Below are positions 26,559 to 32,771 of a stretch of 32,771 bases of DNA, in pieces; position 1 is the first letter of the stretch, and each line of letters starts with the position of its first letter. The position numbers and the translations under genes were made by a program. Source of the DNA: Gnetum montanum (Eukaryota; Streptophyta; Gnetopsida; Gnetales; Gnetaceae); contig MNCI01007799.1 of the NCBI GenBank assembly GCA_015680685.1, positions 144,494-177,264 on the forward strand, written 5' to 3'. The notes under the pieces were generated by a model. It was given only the letters and a program-made list of their open reading frames with translations. It did not search any database and was not told the origin of the DNA.

Positions 26559-27477
26559 TGATGAGACGTGATATGTTGGGCAGCTTCATCAATGCATCCT
26601 TGTTAACAAAGCCTCGTCAACGCATCTTAGATGTGTTGACGCATTCTCATCGACGAAGTCCCGTCAATGCATTCTCGTCAACACATCCCTGTCAAAGCAG
26701 CTAAATAGGTTCATGCATCTCCATTGACGTAATGCCTATATTTGCTTATAAATATGGGAGCATGCATCGTGTATTTGACAACATTTGGTCAATAAAGTAG
26801 CCAAGTTTTTGTAGTTTTTTCCCATAATCCCAACAAACAGTTAGTTGGTGCCCGTAGCATGGATTTGAGTGAGTTGTACAACATCTTATTTGAGTGGCAT
26901 TGTACTTGGACACATTCTGTGAATGACAATAAGATTAAGATTGATTCCTATCCATTGCAACACTTAGACTTAGAATATATTTACTTTTAATGCAATTTAC
27001 TTTTGATGTACTTAGTTAATATTTACATTTTCATGCATATTAATCAATTAGTAGAATGAGAATGACTAGTTTTGAGCATAAACATGTATTCACTTGGTTA
27101 TCTAAGCAATGTTATTGCTTGGTTCACTGAGTAGCATAATACCTGGTAATCCTAGTAATGGATACGTGAGTTTAGGACATGTACGACAAACTAGGAATGG
27201 ACACTCATTGCCTTTAGGCTAGCTTAGAATTTATCTTCTTGTTATTAATTAGACTAATTAATTAATTTCCATATTATCATTCAATTAGTTTAAGGGTTGC
27301 ACAACATCAATAATCATATGCCTCACTTTGGACTAAACCATACATGACTAAACTACCACTAGTTTAATGCTTAACAATCTAGATACCACACTAGTCCCAT
27401 CCATAGAGTTTGATGGGATTGCATGTGAACACTTGTGATTCATATGGTTGGGTGTAAGGGGTACTCGCTGCTCATCA
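26559..27477 (+). mobile_element. Solo LTR, plus strand, GTCAAC-type extended array
   Basis: 919 bp, TGATGAGACG... to ...CTCATCA. TATAAA at 26747-26752. The flanks are AAATG (26554-26558) and AAAAC (27478-27482), which do not form a convincing target duplication, so one end may be rearranged. Body and 3' end match the family. Confidence 0.85.
26588..26752 (+). promoter_or_regulatory. Extended U3 site array (ten sites), GTCAAC-type core
   Basis: Sites start at 26588, 26602, 26616, 26635, 26649, 26663, 26677, 26691, 26709 and 26723, with steps 14, 14, 19, 14, 14, 14, 14, 18 and 14, then TATAAA 24 bp on. Cores are variants of GTCAA/GTTGAC/ATCGA. The TATA-proximal pair is 14 bp apart and preceded by a wider step, as in the six-site arrays; four more sites lie upstream. 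Confidence 0.65.
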
Positions 27478-28310
27478 AAAACATTTATATAAGGTAGAGT
27501 TTAGGATAGATAACTATATATAATATTGTAAATGAGTTATACACTATTAACAATTTTCATTGCAAATTTGAGAACTTGCAGCATATATAATAGCAAATAA
27601 TTTGTATAACTAGAAATAGTGTATTTTGTTTAAGCAATATACTTTCAAATAAGAAAGTTGTAAAAAGATTTCATATTCCAAAGTGTAGCATTTATATCAA
27701 TAAATTTAAAATTACTAATAAGTAAAATAATAAGATAATTTTTACGAGGTTTATGCCAAGTTTTTATTTAATGTACATTTTCAACATATTTGAAATTGAA
27801 AATTTTTATTTATGTACATTTGGATCTATTGGACTAATTTTAGAATTCCTTTTACATTTGTTTTAAATTTAAAAATAAGTATTACCTAGGGAAATCAAAC
27901 TTAAGACTCTTACCATTAAGCTAATATATTTATAATGATGTTATTAAGTAATATGGGATAAGCGTAAATTGTAGTTATAGAGGTGGTGCAACTTTATATT
28001 GATCTATAAAACGTTGCTATACATAAATATATATCCTAAAATTGATGATGCAAGATATTTTATTTATTTTAATTAGTTTATTTAATATGGTTGAAATAAA
28101 AATCTATATTTCCATTGTGAACATTATTTTATGTATTGTTTCTTTGAAATATAACTGTTAAGCTTGGTGGTATCATTCTATGCTAATCTTGAAGTAGATG
28201 TGTAATTAGTGGTTGTATCTCTGGAGTTGGATTTGAAGTATATATTCTTAATTCTACTATGAAATCTAAATATACTACTTTATCTTGAAATCATTACTTA
28301 AATATAGTAA
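27478..28310. other. AT-rich non-coding stretch
   Basis: Very AT-rich, with many short A/T runs and no frame, repeat or LTR end that I can support. Confidence 0.5.
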
Positions 28311-28583
28311 GTGAATACACGTTACAATTATGTGAATATTATTTTCCATGTAAATTCAATAACTTTTGTGGATAACTACCTTATTAAATTCATTGACTTA
28401 CTTGACATTGTTTTGTTGGATTGTAATTGCTATTGCTTTGTTACTTACAATTTTTGTTTGTTGCTTTGTGGTTTGCTCAATAGACTAGCAATTGGCTTAG
28501 TTATATATTTAATATATATAGCTATAATTTGGCCAAGAGAATCTTACATAAATAGATACAAGGGATAAGATGATAGGCATGAG

Positions 28584-28829
28584 GTGAGGCCAAGCAAAGT
28601 GATAGCCTTCTTTACCCATGCGTGCGTCATTTTAAGTGGAAAATTCCCAATCAATCTCCCAGAATTGATCTACTTAGAGATTGAAAAGCAGTTCCAAAAG
28701 AATGAGCGTGGGAGAAAGGCACTTCCATTGTTGAAGTTTAGTTCATCTATTGTATTAATAAAATTTATTAAAGTTGCCATTTTACCAAATTCTATTTATT
28801 CTATAACAATTTTGGTGATATCGCTATGA
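28584..28829 (+). pseudogene. Possible decayed transposon-type frame
   Basis: 81 codons, with a segment INLPELIYLEI followed by a Lys/Asn/Arg-rich part and KALPLL. This loosely recalls the plant-specific domain found in some retrotransposon accessory frames (INLP..I, then PYG near the middle), but the resemblance is weak and was judged from memory. The open frame just upstream (28311-28568) is rich in hydrophobic residues encoded by T-rich DNA and is probably not a gene. Confidence 0.2.
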
Positions 28830-28929
28830 TTGCACGATTAGAAAGATAACTAATTCTAAGTTTGGTATTAAATCTTGTGTTGTAAGAAATTTTGAATTTG
28901 CATGTATTGTTGTTTGCATATATACTCCT

Positions 28930-28941
28930 CTAGCATGCTAG
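28930..28941. repeat. Perfect 12-bp palindrome CTAGCATGCTAG
   Basis: Self-complementary. It stands at the left edge of the tandem repeat that follows; the half-site CTAGCAT recurs near 29032. Confidence 0.6.
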
Positions 28942-28942
28942 T

Positions 28943-29110
28943 GTTATGGATGAAATATTATTTAATACATAGGCTATCTTTGAAATGTTATAGATGAAAT
29001 ATTATATAGCATTACGAATAAGCTCTTCCTCTAGCATTCTAGATGGAATATTATTTAGCATTATCAATAAGATTCTCTGGAGCATTAAGGATGAAATATT
29101 ATTTAGAGTT
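28943..29110 (+). repeat. Degenerate tandem repeat, four units of about 44-49 bp
   Basis: ATGAAATATTATTTA-type words recur at 28950, 28994, 29043 and 29091, mostly followed by AGCATTA and AATAAG. Spacing is 44, 49 and 48 bp. A non-coding minisatellite of unknown role. Confidence 0.6.
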
Positions 29111-29800
29111 ACTAATCTATGATTAGTAGTTGGCTTCTCCACCCAAAAAAAAATTGTTATATTCTTTTGTTAAAGTAACAAAAGTTTTAGATCTAAGAAA
29201 ATGATAAGTTAGTATTTAACTAATACTTGAAAAATGATAAGAGGAACTTGGAATCGTTTGTTTGGAGGTTTCCTCGTGATATTGGCTTCACTCTTGCCAC
29301 TACCATTCATTGGACTATGTCTTGGTTGTTGCCGGGTGAAATATGCAAGACACTAGATTCAAAATGCTTAAATTGTCCACAATTGTAATATGGATTCATT
29401 AGTTGATAGGGTCATGGTTGCATGTATACATGCTTTTCGAAACTCATGTTCGAATAGATTGTAGTCCAAACCAAAAATCAACAACAATTTACTTCTTTTC
29501 TATAATTTTCCTTCTCCATCTACTCATATCTTGCTCGGCCTTATACAACTAACTACACTTGTATGAATTACCGTACCATTCTACATCAACATAAGAGTTA
29601 TTATATCCCATGAAGTTTGGAGGATTCAAACTGCGAAATTGTTGCAGTAGCATGCAATAACAATAACATGCAGGTTTCTCTAAGCAATTTTAGAATTAAT
29701 GTGGAAAGGTACGTTTAGCCAACCTCCTTCACGTTGACTAGCATTCTTAAAACAAAACAGTTTGATGTTTCTACGTCCCTTCCACAGCCTGCAAAGCAAA
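29111..29800. other. AT-rich stretch without recognised features
   Basis: No frame, RNA gene or repeat that I can support. Composition rises in GC towards 29760, where promoter-like sequence begins. Confidence 0.45.
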
Positions 29801-29810
29801 TCAATAGCCG

Positions 29811-29925
29811 TTACGTCATAATAGTAGCGAAACTTTAGCGGTGGAGAGCTTAGCTTAAAGTTTCAGCACAGCATCGCGAATATTCTAGAAACCCTAAAAT
29901 TACGCAAAACGAATCTCAATAAATA
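29811..29925 (+). promoter_or_regulatory. Promoter-like block with heat-shock element, telo box and TGACG site
   Basis: TTACGTCAT (29811-29819) contains the bZIP core TGACG on the minus strand. GAAtaTTCtaGAA (29878-29890) is a perfect three-part heat-shock element. AAACCCTAA (29889-29897) is a telo box, common in promoters of growth-related plant genes. AATAAATA near 29919 could serve as a weak TATA box. Which gene it would drive is unclear: no coding exon follows directly. Confidence 0.45.
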
Positions 29926-29930
29926 GCAAA

Positions 29931-30690
29931 ACCCTCGTTTGTTCCTGCCTTCCGTCAAATCCGATGCTTTCGGCGCCATAGCGTGGCGTGGCTCATCATG
30001 ATTGGGTGAAACAGCTGCCGCCACCAGCGCAGTTTCTAAAAATACATAATCTATTCTTTTTGGGCAAGAATAAAATACATAATAAATCCTTTTTTATTTA
30101 ACCGACACAAACAAAAGCACATGACCGGCTCAACAGGCATTTCATGTGACCAGGTCTCCATTCAATCCCACCACAGACATTAGTTCAAAGATATCTACCT
30201 GAGCGGGTCGGTGGATAAGTGAAAACTTAAATTTTTTGGATTAGTTATGTTTAAATTGAATTCAAAAATAAACATCTTGCTACTATCAAAAATAAATTAT
30301 ACAAATTATTGATGGATGCTGTATTTTTGCTTCAGATATATGATGACAGGTGAGAAAACTATGCCGTTCATGCTCAAGTGCCCCACGTCAACATAACGTG
30401 CAACTACGCTCCTTCTTAGGTAGGAGATCGAGACCTCTAACTAAATATGTAAAATAATTTTTTTTATTATTTAAAAAATAAACAATATAATACGGTCTGA
30501 AAGAGGCCACACGTTTACATAAGCGACAATCCCAAATAAAGCATGTAATGTAATGTAATTCAATTGGTGGATGCCAACGCACAAGGAGAGGAACCGCCTT
30601 GCGGAAAACCAATGGGCGCTGACCTGTCCCTTCGTCTTTCCCTCCACAAACGCGAACCAACGTTTTACGTAGAAAATAACAAAATAATTT
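29931..30690. other. Stretch between two promoter-like blocks
   Basis: No convincing coding frame. The minus-strand open frames here (30388-30917) run across the promoter and leader and look accidental. A run of tandem TGTAA words lies near 30543-30557. Confidence 0.4.
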
Positions 30691-30698
30691 AATGTCGT

Positions 30699-30800
30699 CC
30701 GACGTGGCTCACCCTCTACCGTCCGTGCAATCTCGTGAATTTGCCGACATAGTTGTCCTATATAACGCGCCCCCTGCGTCTTTATGTTATTGCTTTGCCT
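30699..30800 (+). promoter_or_regulatory. Plus-strand core promoter
   Basis: TATATAA at 30759-30765 in a GC-richer context. Upstream, CCGAC (30699-30703, dehydration/cold-response core) overlaps ACGTGG (30702-30707, G-box/ABRE-like). About 35-40 bp after the TATA box comes CTAGGGTTTCG, very typical of leaders of strongly expressed plant genes. The start of transcription is probably near 30790-30800. Confidence 0.6.
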
Positions 30801-31026
30801 AGGGTTTCGTTTCGATTGTTTTCGGAGGTCGTGGATCCGCTTCCGCTTCTTCTTCGGTTTCATCTTCTTGTTGTGGCAGATCTTCTTTCTGCAGGTAACA
30901 CGTCGCCTTGGTTCCATCCAGATGTGAATTGATGATTTTCCCTTCTTCTGGATCTGGCTGTTAGGGTTTCTTGATTTAGATCTTGATCTTTGATTCTGTA
31001 CGCTCTTGCCGTTGCGCTTATCGAAG
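30795..31026 (+). other. Probable non-coding leader exon
   Basis: CT-rich leader with TCTTCTTC runs and a second TTAGGGTTTC near 30961. It ends at a canonical donor, AAG|GTGAGT (31026/31027). An alternative donor is CAG|GTAACA (30894/30895). ATGs in it are followed at once by stops. This is the style of polyubiquitin, EF1-alpha or similar housekeeping genes, but no coding sequence confirms it. Confidence 0.5.
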
Positions 31027-31743
31027 GTGAGTCTCCTTTTCTTTTTAGGTTTTCTCTTTTGCTTCTATCACTTAGGAGTTTCGTAGTCGCTTGTCTTTTT
31101 AATTCTTCATCTGCGATTCGTAAGTTTTTTCGAAGGATTATCATCTGTCGTCTGTTCAACGTTTGAGGCCCAAAAAAAGGTTCCTTTTTGTGATTATTCT
31201 GGCAGGTCTTTCTAATTGTTGTTGATCTTTTTGGTTTGCGAGATTTTGTCCTCTTATTCCTTGATGTCTGTTTAAACTTCAGAATAAGGTTCTTTTTTTG
31301 TGATTATTCTGGCAGGTCTTTCTTGTTGTTGTTGATCTCTTTGGTTTGCGAGATTTTGTCCTCTTATTCCTTGATGTCTGTTTAAAGTTCAGAATAAGGT
31401 TCCTTTTTTGTGATTATTCTGTGAGGTCTTTCTCGTTGTGGCGGATCTGTTTTGTTTGCGAGATGTTGTTCGATGATTTCATATATCTGGGATTTTGAAT
31501 CTCTTTGAACCCTGATGCCCTCTGGCCAGCCTTTTTTTGAAAGAATTGTTTTTATCTTTCGAAGAGTTATGGACGGTATCTTGTTTTCTATCGGATTCTT
31601 TAGTCAATAAACAGACATAGGATTTTGGTTTCCAAGTTTTTGTTTTTGTTTTAAGATTGCACGCATAGTCCTGAAAAATTGTATTTCATGAGTTCTGCTG
31701 GTGTTACCTTCTTCCTAATAATGATCTTTTTTGTTTTTGTCAG
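31027..31743 (+). other. Probable leader intron
   Basis: Starts GTGAGT. A good acceptor is TTTTTGTTTTTGTCAG at 31728-31743, with a CTAAT branch-like word at 31715-31719. It is T-rich with GATCT words resembling the TTNGATYTG signals described for introns that enhance expression. It contains the 110-bp tandem repeat. Confidence 0.45.
31177..31464 (+). repeat. 110-bp tandem repeat in the leader intron, 2.6 copies
   Basis: Units begin AAGGTTC at 31177, 31286 and 31396 (periods 109 and 110 bp). Each holds TGATTATTCTGGCAGGTCTT (TGTGAGGTC in the third), GTTTGCGAGAT and, in the first two, GTCCTCTTATTCC. Very few differences separate units 1 and 2, so the duplication is recent compared with the retrotransposons. 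Confidence 0.85.
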
Positions 31744-31897
31744 ATCCAATTTAATGGTTGATCGTTGCAACAATTTATTACGGGACACCGCACTTTATGA
31801 TAGTATCCCGTTACGATGCACTCCCAGAACGGCACGGCACGGCAGAAGGGTGAAACGACAGGCATCGTGTAACAAAAATTGCACGAAGTCTATTTAA
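31744..31897 (+). CDS. Possible exon after the leader intron, short frame
   Basis: After the acceptor at 31743, the first ATG (31754) opens a frame of 47 codons to a TAG at 31895-31897 or close by, rich in Arg and Cys (HGRRVKRQ). It matches nothing I know, in particular not ubiquitin or EF1-alpha. It may be a non-coding exon or still intron. Confidence 0.2.
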
Positions 31898-32771
31898 TAG
31901 AAATTATTGCCTTAAATATGTATTTCAAGTTAGTTATTATTTGAATGAATTAATGGTTATGTATTTCGTTATATTTTTTTTTGCCTCTCTAAGAGAGTTT
32001 TAAGGTGCTAAATATGCGCCTTATATTACACGGAAGATAATTTTGCTCAGTAGCAGCAACTCTGTATTTATTCTTGTACCTGCAACGGATCTTACCTCGT
32101 CGGGTGCGCTCACGGGGTCGGTCCAACGCTTAATAAAAGGACTTTCTTTTGGTTGGTGGGGGTTTACCCTGCCGTTGCGCGCGCGTGTCTGCGCACTCTC
32201 TGTTTTTTGTTTGACTGCTGCTGTTATCCTTTCACAGATCGAACTTCCGCACCTGGTTTCATAAACAATCAGAATATTCTAGCGACAAACATCGATCATC
32301 AACACAAAGGGTACGGATGATATCTAAGGATGGTTTCTGGAGGCTCATCTATTTGTTACCAAAATCTTGACTTCACGTCTACACATGGAAGCTGAGTTGC
32401 TAACTATCTGGCCTATATGTCTATCCATAAAGAATCTTGCTGAAACGAACAATACGTTGCCGGGTGCTTGAATTAAGTTGAATACCAGGTTTGAAAATTA
32501 GCTTCATTTAGATTTTCAAGAAATCAATAACTTAAGATTAAATCACTCCTAAAATTTGTGGTTGCTGAGTACGTTAATTAACAAGATTATGTTTTTAAAG
32601 TTTTCTATAATTTTAGCTGCATGATATTTAGAATTCGAATTGTTTTGGAATTATGTCGAAAATTTAATTGGTATCTTCTGGTTTCTTCAATGTTTTTTAA
32701 CATTCGTGATCATTTTTAATATGTTACGTGTGAGGTCTCAACTGAACCGTTACATTTTCTAATAGTCGAGG
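31898..32771. other. Right-edge stretch, unassigned
   Basis: Contains a GC-richer island (32085-32240) with CGCGCGCG and an acceptor-like CTTTCACAG (32229-32237), then AT-rich sequence to the end. GAATATTCTAG (32272-32282) repeats the core of the heat-shock element at 29878-29890 but lacks the third part. The 73-codon frame at 32043-32264 is unrecognised. Confidence 0.4.

Noticed and set aside
30388-31159. Three overlapping minus-strand frames, one Arg/Lys-rich
   Set aside because: They run antisense over a well-formed plus-strand promoter, leader and splice donor; the Arg/Lys richness is the complement of CT-rich leader sequence.
31744-32771. Search for ubiquitin or EF1-alpha coding sequence after the leader intron
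   Set aside because: None of their start motifs is present in any frame, so no gene name was assigned.

Overview
This window looks like nuclear DNA from a seed plant with a repeat-rich genome. It is AT-rich, it carries no intact protein gene that I recognise, and about 22 kb of it (roughly 3.7 to 27.5 kb) is a stack of old, broken Ty3/gypsy LTR retrotransposons that share one LTR family. The polyproteins look Athila/Tat-like. Two primer-binding sites match the 3' end of plant tRNA-Asp apart from transitions. High divergence between paired LTRs and several surviving solo LTRs suggest slow DNA turnover, as in gymnosperms or some woody angiosperms, but I cannot name the species.

Layout. 1-3.7 kb is low-copy sequence with broken coding pieces: a short reading frame entering from the left edge, a clear fragment of a plant cyclic nucleotide-gated channel on the minus strand (2152-2481), and an unrecognised minus-strand frame (2889-3224). 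3.7-15.2 kb is element A on the plus strand: RT tail, RNase H, integrase, 3' region, polypurine tract and 3' LTR, without its 5' half. Element B (6508-12979) is inserted in the 3' region of A. B has both LTRs, a degenerate tRNA-Asp primer site, a long gag and no pol, and carries a minus-strand LTR fragment inside it. A separate minus-strand solo LTR with a perfect 5-bp target duplication follows (16110-16982). 17.4-26.2 kb is element C on the minus strand (gag, protease, RT, RNase H, integrase), with a tandemly duplicated gag-protease block and two plus-strand solo LTRs inside it. A further solo LTR lies at 26559-27477. 27.5-29.8 kb is AT-rich and mostly unexplained. 29.8-32.8 kb changes character: promoter-like sequence with a perfect heat-shock element, a second TATA promoter, a leader with a canonical splice donor, and a leader intron holding a 110-bp tandem repeat. 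The downstream coding exon is not recognisable here.

Most interesting signal. All eight LTRs carry, just upstream of the TATA box, an array of 6-bp palindrome-like sites in a rigid layout. In most of them the steps are 14, 14, 14, about 20 and 14 bp, and then 24-25 bp to TATAAA. The layout is shared but the core is not: five LTRs use GATATC, two use GTCGAC/GTCAAC, and one uses an AACGTT-like core. Within one LTR nearly all sites share the same core. This looks like a modular regulatory code whose recognition sequence is switched as a block while its spacing is kept.

A second structural signal is a hairpin repeated through the 3' regions of A, B and C, whose stem shows a compensatory change (TTCTCAT/ATGAGAA against TTCCCAT/ATGGGAA). 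A third is the 2.24-kb gag of B, which has 13 in-frame stop codons but no net frameshift, and whose primer site shows only C-to-T changes. This points to decay by cytosine deamination. All comparisons were made by eye; percentages and ages are not measured.
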